From Actinomycetota bacterium (lineage in GTDB: Bacteria; Actinomycetota; Thermoleophilia; Gaiellales; Gaiellaceae), in NCBI GenBank assembly GCA_020029595.1, contig JAIBJN010000010.1, positions 1 to 64,000 of the forward strand: a stretch of 64,000 nucleotides of DNA. Reading direction: 5' to 3'. The notes beneath the pieces were generated by a model. The model was not told where the DNA came from and ran no database searches. It worked only from the letters and a program-made list of their open reading frames with translations. Shown here piece after piece: positions 8,839 through 17,769 of this stretch. Each line of letters starts with the position of its first letter. The first letter of the stretch is position 1. Position numbers and translations under genes: made by a program.

Positions 8839-9441
8839 ATGTACGACCAGCTCACCGGGCGTTACACCTTCGCCTGCCCCGCACGGGGTGAGGTCAGCGT
8901 TCCGCTCTCGCGCTTTCGCATCCTCGAGCGGCTGCCGGGCGCGTCCCATCCCGCCCTCTACAAGATCACGTTCGCCTGCGACTGCGGAGAGGAGCACGAC
9001 GGGCTCGTGACGCACGAGGAGCTCGACTGGGCGCCGCTCGCGGGCTCCGACTCGGAGTTCCTCAACCTCATGACGGCGCGGCTCGAGCCGGCCGTGCCCG
9101 AGCTCCTCGACCTCGCCGCGAGACGGATCCAGACGGGGGACTGGCCCTGGAGCTTCTTCTGCTACCCGGAGGAGCGCCCCCGGCCCGTCACCCCGTCGGC
9201 CTTCCGCGTCCTCTCGGAGGGCGGGGAGGAGGTCGGGCTCGCGGTCGAGTGCCCGACCTGCTCCCACACGTCCGTGAACGTCGTCAGCCGGGAGCACGTG
9301 GACGTGCCGTTCTACAACGACCGGCGCGTCTCCGTCGTCGAGCACATCTTCCGGCACGACCGCGAGCGGGCGCTCTCGGCCTTCCGGGACGAGCTCTTCT
9401 CCAGCGTCTTCGACGCGAGCCGCCGAGACCTCGCAGCGTAG
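8839..9441 (+). CDS. conserved hypothetical protein with Cys pairs
   Basis: CPAR..., CDCGEEH, CPTCSH; long GC3-rich ORF in clear intergenic context. Confidence 0.65.
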   Translation: MYDQLTGRYTFACPARGEVSVPLSRFRILERLPGASHPALYKITFACDCGEEHDGLVTHEELDWAPLAGSDSEFLNLMTARLEPAVPELLDLAARRIQTGDWPWSFFCYPEERPRPVTPSAFRVLSEGGEEVGLAVECPTCSHTSVNVVSREHVDVPFYNDRRVSVVEHIFRHDRERALSAFRDELFSSVFDASRRDLAA

Positions 9442-9511
9442 GAGTCCTCGGGCCGGGTTACTGCCCGTCGCGAAACGGGCACATCTCCGGCAAACGACGC
9501 AACGAGGTGAG

Positions 9512-10138
9512 GTGCGCATGCTGCGGAGACAACGTGACGATGACCGCGAGACGGAGGTGGGCGAGAGTGAGCACGTCTGGGGGAGCCCCCCGGTCGTGCG
9601 CGGGCTGACCACGCTCCTGGGGGTCGCCGCGGCGGGCTTCCTCCTCTGGCTGGCGACGCAGTTCGACCTCGGCTCGACGGGCGAGTTCTGGGCGGCCATG
9701 GGGATCCTGGCCGGCGCCGGCGCGTGCCTCGGGCTCTCCCAGCTCCTGGGCGGCTGGACGAAGTGGGGCGCGCCGACCGTCAGTCCGGGCGTCCTCCTGC
9801 TCGGCTTCCTCCCGACGCTCGTCGCCGTCGGCGGGATCCTCGTCGCCACGCGCCCGACCGGGACGGAGGAGGGCGCTCGGGTCGCGGGCTGGATCCGCGA
9901 TCTCGGCCTCGGCGGTGTCGCCGAGGATCTGATCCTCTTCCAGGGCGTGCTGGCGTTCGGGCTCGGCATCGTGTTCACCTTCATCTTCGACACCCGCGGC
10001 CCGCGGACGCGCGCGGTCGAGCGGGATGCGGTCCCGGACGAGGAGGTCCACGACTACCGCCGGGAGGAAGCCGCGGCCGGAGAGGAGACGGTTGTCCGGG
10101 AGCACGAGGCGGTCGTGGATCGGCGCGAGTCGACGTAG
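9512..10138 (+). CDS. hypothetical membrane protein (several TM segments)
   Basis: LTTLLGVAAAGFLLWLA, AAMGILAGAGACLGLSQLL, VSPGVLLLGFLPTLVAVGGILVA; start uncertain. Confidence 0.6.
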   Translation: MRMLRRQRDDDRETEVGESEHVWGSPPVVRGLTTLLGVAAAGFLLWLATQFDLGSTGEFWAAMGILAGAGACLGLSQLLGGWTKWGAPTVSPGVLLLGFLPTLVAVGGILVATRPTGTEEGARVAGWIRDLGLGGVAEDLILFQGVLAFGLGIVFTFIFDTRGPRTRAVERDAVPDEEVHDYRREEAAAGEETVVREHEAVVDRREST

Positions 10139-10205
10139 CGGCGTCGTGCTTCCCTCGCGCCAGGGATCGAGCGGGGCACCGCGGCGCGTCGATATCGTGA
10201 GAGCC

Positions 10206-10412
10206 ATGGATGCCGCACCGGCTCAGGGGTTCGAGGGCCGGGGCGCGCCTCGGTTGCTGGAGCATTTCGCCGCTTTCGAGCGGATCACGAGCGGTGACGG
10301 GCCAAGCGCCCGCATCCGGCTGGAGCGCGAGGTGGGTTGGGAGCTCGCGGAGCTTCTCGTGGGCGCGCTGGCCGGCGCTGGCGGCTCGGGCACCTGCTCC
10401 GTCTGGGCCTGA
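10206..10412 (+). CDS. small hypothetical protein (68 aa)
   Basis: MDAAPAQGFEGRGAPRLLEHFAAFERITSGDGPSARIRLEREVGWELAELLVGALAG. Confidence 0.45.
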   Translation: MDAAPAQGFEGRGAPRLLEHFAAFERITSGDGPSARIRLEREVGWELAELLVGALAGAGGSGTCSVWA

Positions 10413-10422
10413 AGAGCGCAGG

Positions 10423-10623
10423 CTAGGGGCGGAGCGGGTCCTCCCCGCGGAGGCGAACGAAGAAGAAGATCAGGACGGCTGCGACGAGGCCGAAGAGGAA
10501 AGCGCTCCCGCCCCCGATGCCGATCGCGAGCAAGCCGATCCACACGTACGCGCCGAGGAGGAGCCCCCACGCGAACGCCTGAAAGCCGGGGCTGAACGCG
10601 GGAGGGCGAGGGGGAAACGCCAT
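10423..10623 (-). CDS. small membrane protein (66 aa)
   Basis: Two hydrophobic segments: FAWGLLLGAYVWIGLLAIGIGGGSAFLFGLVAAVLIFFFVRLRG. Confidence 0.55.
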   Translation of the reverse strand: MAFPPRPPAFSPGFQAFAWGLLLGAYVWIGLLAIGIGGGSAFLFGLVAAVLIFFFVRLRGEDPLRP

Positions 10624-10670
10624 CGTCGAGGCCGAGTCTAACGGCCGTGTCGCCGGGCCCGTTCGGGACC

Positions 10671-10716
10671 AAAAAAATTCGCCGAGCCGGTGACACTTTC
10701 GTCCACCTCTCCGGCG
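10671..10716 (-). terminator. intrinsic terminator on minus strand (hairpin + T7)
   Basis: minus strand CGCCGGAGAGGTGGACGAAAGTGTCACCGGCTCGGCGAATTTTTTT. Confidence 0.6.
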
Positions 10717-10925
10717 AACCTTCGGCTTCCGCCTACGGTTCCCCGGTGGGGCTTCAACCTACTCGCGCTCCGTGCTCGGCGCAGTGGGGAATCTAGACAG
10801 GCCGTCGAGCCGATGCAAGGACTCGCCGGAAGCGATCTGCGCAATTTGCGGAAAGTTCATTCTTCCACAGTTTCCACAGCTCCCTGTCGGGGCTGTGGGC
10901 AGCCTTGTGGGACCCGGCTCCGCCC

Positions 10926-12125
10926 CTAGGGTTCCGCGAGCGCGGCCTTCGTGTAGACCCCGCTCGGATTCCACAGGAGGAAGCCTCCGGCGTTTGCGTC
11001 GCGGGCGGCGAGGATCTGCGCGTTCACGTCCTCGAGGGTGTACTCGCGGCCCAAGGAGAAGTCTTGGAGCCAGGGGACGACGAGGGTGTCCCGCCCTCGG
11101 AGGACGCGGCGGAAGTCGCGCAGCGCCCGCGCCACCGTGATCCCCGGCACCGCGTTCGGGTCGTCGAGCCGGTACTCGCCCGGTCCGAAGTGGGACGGAT
11201 AGACCATCGGGTAGATCGCGTCGAGATGCTGCGCCAGCCGTCGCGGACGCTGACCGATCCCCATCTCCCGGGTCGCGGTCAGCCCGAAGACCGCCGCCGA
11301 GACGCGCGCGCCCATGGGCTGGAGCCGCTCGCGGGCGTACTCGACGAAGCGTGCGATCGTCGTGCTCTTGTGCTCCTTCTTCTTCCCGCGGAAGACCGCG
11401 CTCGAGAGGTCGCCGTCTGTCGGGAAGCGGGCGTAGTCGAACATGATCTCGTCGAAGCCCGCCTTGACGGCGGCGGCCGCGATGTCGACGTTGTACTTCC
11501 AGACGCGCTTGTCGTACGGATTCGTCCAGCCGAGCCCGGCGCTGTTCGTCCAGACACCGCCGCCGCGGCGCTTGACGGCCAGCTGGGGCCGCCTCGTGGA
11601 GAGCACCGGGTCCTCGAAGACGACGACGCGTCCGATCAGGTAGATGCCGGCCTCCTTCGCAGCCCGGGCCGCCTCGCGCGGGTTGTAGTAGCGCTGGGCG
11701 GCGCCGACGGCGCGGGCGAGCGGGACGCCCGGCCGGCGGAAGGCGACGTCGCCGTTCTCGTCCTTGACGTCGAGCTCGATTGTGTTGAGGCCGGCCCCCC
11801 TCAGTGCGAAGTAGTCGTCGAGCTTCCCCTCGAGCGAGGCCAGCGCCATCGTCACGTGCACGCCGCGGATCTCCTCTGGTAGAGGCGAGGGCTCGGGTGC
11901 TGTCGGCGCCGCCGTCTGCTCTGCCGGCGAGGACGTACTGGGCTCCGCGCCCGTCATCGGCGTCCGGCCTCCCCAGTCGTTCAGGAACGTCATTCCCAGA
12001 GCGACGACGGCGGCGGCCACCGCGACGAGCCCGAGCAGGAAGACCCGTCTCGCCGCCCGTCGTCTGCGGGACTGCCGACGTCTCTCGCGGAACCGTTCGT
12101 TCGGGTCGACAGGCTCGAGCAGCAT
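10926..12125 (-). CDS. putative glycoside hydrolase (DUF4015-like), membrane anchored
   Basis: TM near N-terminus; RGVHVTMALASLEG, NTIELDVKDENGDVAF, YNVDIAAAAVKAGFDEIMFDYARFPTDG, VYPSHFGPGEY-type region. Confidence 0.82.
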   Translation of the reverse strand: MLLEPVDPNERFRERRRQSRRRRAARRVFLLGLVAVAAAVVALGMTFLNDWGGRTPMTGAEPSTSSPAEQTAAPTAPEPSPLPEEIRGVHVTMALASLEGKLDDYFALRGAGLNTIELDVKDENGDVAFRRPGVPLARAVGAAQRYYNPREAARAAKEAGIYLIGRVVVFEDPVLSTRRPQLAVKRRGGGVWTNSAGLGWTNPYDKRVWKYNVDIAAAAVKAGFDEIMFDYARFPTDGDLSSAVFRGKKKEHKSTTIARFVEYARERLQPMGARVSAAVFGLTATREMGIGQRPRRLAQHLDAIYPMVYPSHFGPGEYRLDDPNAVPGITVARALRDFRRVLRGRDTLVVPWLQDFSLGREYTLEDVNAQILAARDANAGGFLLWNPSGVYTKAALAEP

Positions 12126-12216
12126 CGTGGTTCGGGCACGGTATTTCCTCCCGCGGCGCGCCGCAAGCCGAGTGCGAGCGGAGATGCAACACTTTTCGTT
12201 GCGCTAGGATTCGGGC

Positions 12217-12549
12217 ATGCCGGTCGCGACTGCACTCAAGGTCGAGGCGCTGACGGTCGACTTCCGCTCGCAGCGCCGGCTCGCCGAGGCGCTCGGAGTC
12301 AGCCCGGCCCAGGTGAGCCGCTGGAAGCGGGGGCAGGGCATCGATCCGGACAACGCGGAGCGGCTCGACCTCCTCGAGCTGACGATGTCCTTCCTGCTCC
12401 GCCTCTACGAGCCCGAGACGGCGGAGAGGTGGCTGTTCGGCCTCAACCCGCACCTCCGGAACCGTCGTCCAATCGACGTGATCAGGATGGGGGGGACGCA
12501 GGAACTCCTCGCGGCGCTCCGGCAGGAGCGCGCCGGGTCGTACGCGTGA
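12217..12549 (+). CDS. Xre/MbcA/ParS-like antitoxin (HTH)
   Basis: FRSQRRLAEALGVSPAQVSRWKRGQGIDPDNAERL helix-turn-helix; C-terminal ERWLFGLNPHLRNRRPIDVIRMGGTQELLAAL (DUF2384-like). Confidence 0.82.
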   Translation: MPVATALKVEALTVDFRSQRRLAEALGVSPAQVSRWKRGQGIDPDNAERLDLLELTMSFLLRLYEPETAERWLFGLNPHLRNRRPIDVIRMGGTQELLAALRQERAGSYA

Positions 12550-13103
12550 TCCTCTTCCGGTGCTTCCCCTGGGACGGAGGCGTCGGCCCCACGGCGCGTG
12601 GAGGGGCGCTCTGGTTTCCGCGCATGCTCCAGGGCGAGGGGCGTCACGACGCGCCCGAGCGCTACGGCTGTCTCTACGTGTCGGAGGAGCCCGTCTCCGC
12701 CGTCGTCGAGCAGCTCGCCCGGTTCGTCGGCATGGAGCTCGCGGCGCTCGACCTCCTTCGCGGCAGCCTGCCGCTCGCCCTCGCCGGGCTCCGCCTCGCG
12801 GAGAGCGCGACCCTCGTCGACCTCGACGAGCCGCTCGTTCTCGCCGAGGAAGAGCTCCGGCCGTCGCTCGTGGCCACGCACGAACGGTCGCGCACGCAGG
12901 CGGACGCCGCCGCTCTCTACGAGCGCCACGAGGATGCAGCCGGCGTCCGCTGGTGGTCGACGTTCGAGTCCCAGTGGGCGAACGTGACGCTGTTCGACCG
13001 CGCGGTGGACGGGCTCGACGTCGAGGACGTGCGCGCGCTCGAGCTCGAGGATGACGTCGTGGGGGAGGCCGCCCGCTTCCTCGGCCTCGCGGTCGCCGCG
13101 TGA
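12546..13103 (+). CDS. RES-domain toxin (NAD+-directed family)
   Basis: ILFRCFP...GALWFPRMLQGEG...RYGCLYVSEEPVSAVVEQL...GVRWWSTFESQWANVTLFDR; GTGA overlap with antitoxin. Confidence 0.82.
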   Translation: MILFRCFPWDGGVGPTARGGALWFPRMLQGEGRHDAPERYGCLYVSEEPVSAVVEQLARFVGMELAALDLLRGSLPLALAGLRLAESATLVDLDEPLVLAEEELRPSLVATHERSRTQADAAALYERHEDAAGVRWWSTFESQWANVTLFDRAVDGLDVEDVRALELEDDVVGEAARFLGLAVAA

Positions 13104-13816
13104 AGGTCGAGGAGCTTCTCGCGCGTCCTCTACCGGGTCGGGTCGCCGACGTCCTGTCCCTCATGCGCGCGCTCGAAGAGGCGCTCTCGCCGCAGGACGG
13201 AGTTGCCTCGTTCCTCCACCTCTACCGATCCGTCACGGAGGGCGTCGAGGACGCCGTCCGCGCCGGGGGAGCGTACGGCGACCCTCGCTTCGTCAGGTGG
13301 CTCGACGTCGTCTTCGCAAACTTCTTCCTCCGTGCCCTCCGGGACTGCACGCGGCGTCCGGACTCCGTCCCCAAGGCGTGGGTGCCGCTCTTCGAGGCGC
13401 GCGGCCGGCCCGGAATCGCGCCGCTCCAGTTCGCGCTGGCCGGTATGAACGCGCACATCAACCGTGACCTTCCGTTCGCGCTCGTCGAGACCTGGAGCGC
13501 GCTCGGGCTCGAGCCGGAGCGGGGGAGCGTGCAGCACCGCGATTTCACCCGCCTGAACGGCCTCCTCGAGGAGACCGAGAAGCGGGTCAAGGCGGAGTTC
13601 GCGACGGGCGCGCTCGGACACGTCGAGCGGTCCCTCGGCCGGACCGACGACGCCGTCGCCATGTGGAAGGTCTCGCGTGCCCGCGAGGCGGCCTGGGTGA
13701 ACGGCGAGACGCTCTGGGCGCTGCGGGGCATCCCCAGGCTCAGAGCCGACTACGCGCTCACGCTCGACCGTCTCGTCGGCCTCGCGGGGCGGGGGCTCCT
13801 GCGGCCGCTCGCCTGA
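13100..13816 (+). CDS. DUF5995-like protein
   Basis: DGVASFLHLYRSVTEGVEDAV, FVRWLDVVFANFFLRALR, LQFALAGMNAHINRDLPFALVETW; GTGA overlap with RES gene. Confidence 0.75.
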   Translation: MKVEELLARPLPGRVADVLSLMRALEEALSPQDGVASFLHLYRSVTEGVEDAVRAGGAYGDPRFVRWLDVVFANFFLRALRDCTRRPDSVPKAWVPLFEARGRPGIAPLQFALAGMNAHINRDLPFALVETWSALGLEPERGSVQHRDFTRLNGLLEETEKRVKAEFATGALGHVERSLGRTDDAVAMWKVSRAREAAWVNGETLWALRGIPRLRADYALTLDRLVGLAGRGLLRPLA

Positions 13817-13890
13817 TCGCAGATCGTCCCCTCTGCGTCTCGACTTGACATAACGCCCGTTATCGTGCGTGGCTCGGAGGGGCTCCGAGT

Positions 13891-13918
13891 TTGACTTGGC
13901 CGCTGCGACGGGTAGGGT
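13891..13918 (+). promoter_or_regulatory. promoter TTGACT-N16-TAGGGT upstream of rpoD-like gene, preceded by two dyads
   Basis: TTGACT 13891-13896, TAGGGT 13913-13918; dyads ATAACGCCCGTTAT 13850-13863 and CTCGGAGgggCTCCGAG 13873-13889. Confidence 0.5.
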
Positions 13919-13987
13919 AAGCGCGGCACGCCTCCAGGCGGTCAGCCGCCTTCCTACGCGTAGTGAGCCAGCTCCCGATACCGCCGA

Positions 13988-15040
13988 ATGCCTGACGAGG
14001 GCTCGATCATGGGCCAGCACGAGGAGCTTCAGCCTCTGCTCGAGCGTGCGGAAGCATCCGGCGTCGTGGAGGTGGGCGAGCTCCGCGAGGCGCTCGAGCT
14101 CCTCGACCTCGATCCGGCGGACGTGGAGCACCTGCACAAGGAGCTCGAGGAGCGGGGCATCGAGGTCGTCGATCGGCAGAAGGAGCCGGCCCCCCCGCTC
14201 CCGGGCACGGAGTCGCTCGAGACGACCACAGACGCGCTCCAGCTCTTCCTGCGGGAGATCGGGCGACATCCGCTCCTCACGGCGGCGGACGAGGTCGAGC
14301 TCTCCAAGCGCATCGAGCGCGGAGACATGGAGGCGAAGAAGCGCATGATCGAGTGCAACCTGCGTCTCGTCGTCTCCATCGCGAAGAACTACCGCAACCA
14401 GGGCCTCCCGTTCCTGGATCTGATCCAGGAGGGCATGTTCGGGCTCATCCGGGCGGTGGAGAAGTTCGAGTGGCAACGCGGCCTCAAGTTCTCGACGTAT
14501 GCGACCTGGTGGATCCGTCAGGCCGTCGCGCGGGCGATCGCCGACAAGGCGCGGACGATCCGCGTCCCGGTTCACGTCGTCGAGCGGATGCAGAAGATGC
14601 ACCGGGCGGAGCGGCATCTGTGGACGCAGCTCGCCCGCGAGCCGACGCTCGACGAGATCGCCGACGAGGCCGGCCTCCCGCTGCAACAGGCGATCGAAGT
14701 GCGCGCGGCGGCGCGGGCGTCCACGAGCCTCGACCAGCCGATCGGCGAGCAGGAGGACGCCGTCTTCGGCGACCTCGTCGCCGGCGAGGAGCCGCTCCCC
14801 GACGAGGTGACGGAGAAGAGACTCCAGAAGGAGGCGCTCGACCGCGCGCTCGAGTCGTTGCCGGAGCGCGATCGCCGCGTCCTCGAGTTGCGCTACGGGC
14901 TCCGCGGCGAGGAGCCGCACACGCTGGAGCACATCGGTCGCAGGCTCGGCATCACGCGCGAGCGCGTGCGGCAGATCGAGATCGAGTCGCTCTCCCGCCT
15001 AGCCTCGCTGCGCGAGATCGAGGCGGTCGGGACGCGCTAG
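13988..15040 (+). CDS. RNA polymerase sigma factor, RpoD/SigA type
   Basis: [107 protein letters not shown]. Confidence 0.95.
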   Translation: MPDEGSIMGQHEELQPLLERAEASGVVEVGELREALELLDLDPADVEHLHKELEERGIEVVDRQKEPAPPLPGTESLETTTDALQLFLREIGRHPLLTAADEVELSKRIERGDMEAKKRMIECNLRLVVSIAKNYRNQGLPFLDLIQEGMFGLIRAVEKFEWQRGLKFSTYATWWIRQAVARAIADKARTIRVPVHVVERMQKMHRAERHLWTQLAREPTLDEIADEAGLPLQQAIEVRAAARASTSLDQPIGEQEDAVFGDLVAGEEPLPDEVTEKRLQKEALDRALESLPERDRRVLELRYGLRGEEPHTLEHIGRRLGITRERVRQIEIESLSRLASLREIEAVGTR

Positions 15041-15733
15041 CCGGTCGAGCGCGCTCCCGTCGAAGAGCGCGTCGGCACTCTCCCCCAGGCGGTTCCGCGC
15101 GAGCCGGTAGGCGTCGTCGAGGAGCGGCGGCCGCGCTGTCCGGTGGCCGTCCGAGGCTACGAGATCGCCGAGGCCATCCTCCAGCAGGCGCCAGCCGGCC
15201 TCCTCCTGCTCGGGGCCGTGGGAGCCGAGGAGGCTCGTCGCGTTGACCTGGATCAGCCAGCCGCGCTCGCGGAGCGTCAGGACGGCGCCGAGATCGTCGC
15301 GGACGCGCTCGGCGCGCTCTGGATGCGCCACGATCGGGGTGAGACCCGAGCCCTCCACGTGCTCGCCGAGGCGCTCAGCGAGCGCGAGAGAGCCGTGGAA
15401 GGGCACCTCCATGAGGACGGCGGGCAGTCCGCCGAGGCGATAGCGTCTCGGGTCCTCCTCGAGCAGGCGCTCGGTCGGCGTCAGCTCCCAGCCGAGACGA
15501 AGATCGACCCCGTGCGGGGCGAGGAGAGGCGTCATCTGGCGGTGGGCCCGGCGAACGAGCCGCTCGCGTTCGGCCGTGAGCGGGAGCGACGGCCAGACGT
15601 GCGGCGTCGCGTAGAGAATCCGCGTCCCGCGCCGACCGGCCTCGACGCAGAGCGCGAGCCCGGCCTCCACGGAGCGCGCGCCGTCGTCCCCGGACGGGAT
15701 GACGTGTGAGTGGACGTCGACGAAGCCGAGCAC
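14999..15733 (-). CDS. CpsB/YwqE-like PHP-domain tyrosine phosphatase
   Basis: [68 protein letters not shown]. Confidence 0.88.
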   Translation of the reverse strand: MLGFVDVHSHVIPSGDDGARSVEAGLALCVEAGRRGTRILYATPHVWPSLPLTAERERLVRRAHRQMTPLLAPHGVDLRLGWELTPTERLLEEDPRRYRLGGLPAVLMEVPFHGSLALAERLGEHVEGSGLTPIVAHPERAERVRDDLGAVLTLRERGWLIQVNATSLLGSHGPEQEEAGWRLLEDGLGDLVASDGHRTARPPLLDDAYRLARNRLGESADALFDGSALDRLARPDRLDLAQRG

Positions 15734-15800
15734 GATCTCACGCTACCGGCGCCGTCCCGCCGGGGCGCCGGATGGGCGCCCGCGAGGCCCCAGGCGGGGC

Positions 15801-16781
15801 TTACTCGGCCCGCAGGTACAGGCGGAGTTCGGGCGCAACGCCCTGGAGCTCGCGGAGGGCGCGGGACTCGAGCTGGCGGACTCGCTCGCGTGTGACGCCG
15901 AGCTCGGAGCCGACCTCTTCGAGCGTCTTCGGGAGCTCTCCGTTCAGGCCGAAGCGCAGCTCGAGGACGTGCCGCATGCGCTCGTTCAGGGACGCGAGCG
16001 CCTCCTGGAGCTCGACCCCGCGCAGGAGCTCCGCGAGGACGGCTTCGGGCTGCTCGGAGTGCTCGTCCTCGAGCATGTCGCCGTAGAGCGAGTCGCCGTC
16101 GCCGACGGGCGTCTCGAGGCTGACGGGATCCTCGACCAGGTCGAGGAGCTCGTTTACCCGCTTGACCTCGAGGCCGCTCTCCTTGGCGAGCTCGTCCGGG
16201 AGCGGATCGCGGTTGAGCTTCTGCGTGAGGATCCGGCGGGCGCGCATGACGCGGCGCACCTGGTCGACGACGTGCACCGGGAGGCGGATCGTCCGCCCCT
16301 GGTCGGCAATCGCCCTGGTGACCGCCTGGCGAATCCACCACGTCGCGTACGTCGAGAGCTTGAAGCCCAGGCGGTAGTCGAACTTCTCGACCGCGCGGAT
16401 CAGCCCCAGATTCCCTTCCTGGATGAGGTCGAGGAGAGGAACGCCGGAGTTGACGTAGTTGCGCGTGATCGACATCACGAGGCGGAGGTTGCACTCGATC
16501 AGCCGGCGCTTCGCCCATTCGTCTCCCTCGTCCTTGCGGCGCGCGAGCTCGCGCTCCTCGGCCGGAGTGAGGAGCGGACCGTCCCCGATCTGCCGCACGT
16601 AGAGCTTGAGCGGATCCTGGGTCGGCGCCGGAACCTGGGCGACCGCACCCTCCTCTTCCTCGTCCTCGTCGGTGGACTCAGCCTCGGCCGTTTCGGCCGG
16701 CCCAGGGACGAGCTCGAGCTTCGGCTCCTCCTTCTCGACGTGCTCGGGCTGGTTCGGGAGTTCCGCAGACGAGTGCTCCAC
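15801..16781 (-). CDS. second RpoD-type sigma factor
   Basis: [102 protein letters not shown]; start chosen inside ORF to exclude palindrome-derived N-terminus. Confidence 0.9.
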   Translation of the reverse strand: MEHSSAELPNQPEHVEKEEPKLELVPGPAETAEAESTDEDEEEEGAVAQVPAPTQDPLKLYVRQIGDGPLLTPAEERELARRKDEGDEWAKRRLIECNLRLVMSITRNYVNSGVPLLDLIQEGNLGLIRAVEKFDYRLGFKLSTYATWWIRQAVTRAIADQGRTIRLPVHVVDQVRRVMRARRILTQKLNRDPLPDELAKESGLEVKRVNELLDLVEDPVSLETPVGDGDSLYGDMLEDEHSEQPEAVLAELLRGVELQEALASLNERMRHVLELRFGLNGELPKTLEEVGSELGVTRERVRQLESRALRELQGVAPELRLYLRAE

Positions 16782-16818
16782 GCCTCCCGTATCGGCGGGC
16801 CCGGAGAGCGGCTTGAGG

Positions 16819-16875
16819 CAGTACCACCGTTTAGGGGGATGCACCCGGCGACGGGTGCCGCCGAGGGTGGTACTG
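16819..16875. repeat. REP-like nested palindrome CAGTACCACC...GGTGGTACTG
   Basis: Perfect 10-bp arms (16819-16828/16866-16875) with inner GCACCCggcgacGGGTGC (16841-16858). Confidence 0.7.
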
Positions 16876-16962
16876 TCCCCTTTGTTGGACGGGAGGTGGC
16901 CGCTGCGGCCGCTTCGGACCACGGTCGTCCGAGGATCGACCTAGGATCGGGAACCAGACGTT

Positions 16963-17769
16963 TTGTGCGGGATCGCCGGATATAGCCTGAGCGACAAGTC
17001 AGCGGTCGACCAGACCCTGGCGACGCAGACGCTCCTGGCTGCGATCTCCGAGCGTGGCTCCGACGCCGTCGGCTACGCGTTCCGGGGCCCGGGCCTCCCG
17101 CTCGTGGTGCACAAGCAGCGGGGCGGGGCCAGCGCGCTCCTCGACGCGCTCCGCGTTCCTACGCGAGCGCGCCAGGTGCTCGTCCACGTGCGCGACTACA
17201 CGAAGGGCCATCCGAGCCTCATCGCCAACAACCACCCGATCCGGCACGGATCGGTGGTCGGCGTCCACAACGGGATCATCGCGAACGACGAGGAGATCCT
17301 CGAACGGCACGGCTTCGGCCGAGCCGAGCCCGGCATGACGGTCGACTCGGAGGCGATCTTCGCCCTGGTCGACGAGGCGTCCAGCCGGCCCGCGGCACTC
17401 GAAGAGGTCCACGGCTCCATGGCCGCCGGATGGCTCGACGAGCGCGAGGCGGACGTTGTCTACGTCGCGCGGGGAATCGGCCGGCCGCTCTGGGTCGGCG
17501 AGGGCCGCCGGGAGCTCTTCTTCGCTTCGACCCGCGAGGCGCTCGAGCTCGTGGAGCGCTACGCGGACGTGCGTCTCCGGAAGCGCGAGCTCGGAGAGGG
17601 CACCCTGATCGTGGCCGGGGGAGGCCGCTTGCTGCGAGCGGAGTCGTTCGAGCCGGATCGTACGTTCGTCGAGGAATCCCTCCTTCCGCCCGTGCGAGCG
17701 CCGGAGGAGGCGCGCTCGTGTCTCGCTCGCCTGGCGGCGATCGCCACGGCGGGGGCGGTCGCCCGCTAG
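16963..17769 (+). CDS. stand-alone class II glutamine amidotransferase domain protein
   Basis: TTG start placing Cys at residue 2: MCGIAGYSLSDKSAV; ISERGSDAVGYA, HPIRHGSVVGVHNGIIAN. Confidence 0.85.
   Translation: MCGIAGYSLSDKSAVDQTLATQTLLAAISERGSDAVGYAFRGPGLPLVVHKQRGGASALLDALRVPTRARQVLVHVRDYTKGHPSLIANNHPIRHGSVVGVHNGIIANDEEILERHGFGRAEPGMTVDSEAIFALVDEASSRPAALEEVHGSMAAGWLDEREADVVYVARGIGRPLWVGEGRRELFFASTREALELVERYADVRLRKRELGEGTLIVAGGGRLLRAESFEPDRTFVEESLLPPVRAPEEARSCLARLAAIATAGAVAR

Noticed and set aside
9462-9481. TGCCCGTcgcgaaACGGGCA hairpin
   Set aside because: Only 7-bp stem with no U-tract; plausible weak terminator but not supported enough to list.
10845-10915. Cluster of TTCCACAG/TTTCCACAG and CTGTGGG sequences resembling DnaA boxes (possible origin)
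   Set aside because: None matches the 9-mer TTATCCACA/TTGTCCACA well; no dnaA, dnaN or recF nearby; more simply a tandem CTGTGGAA feature of the candidate RNA locus.
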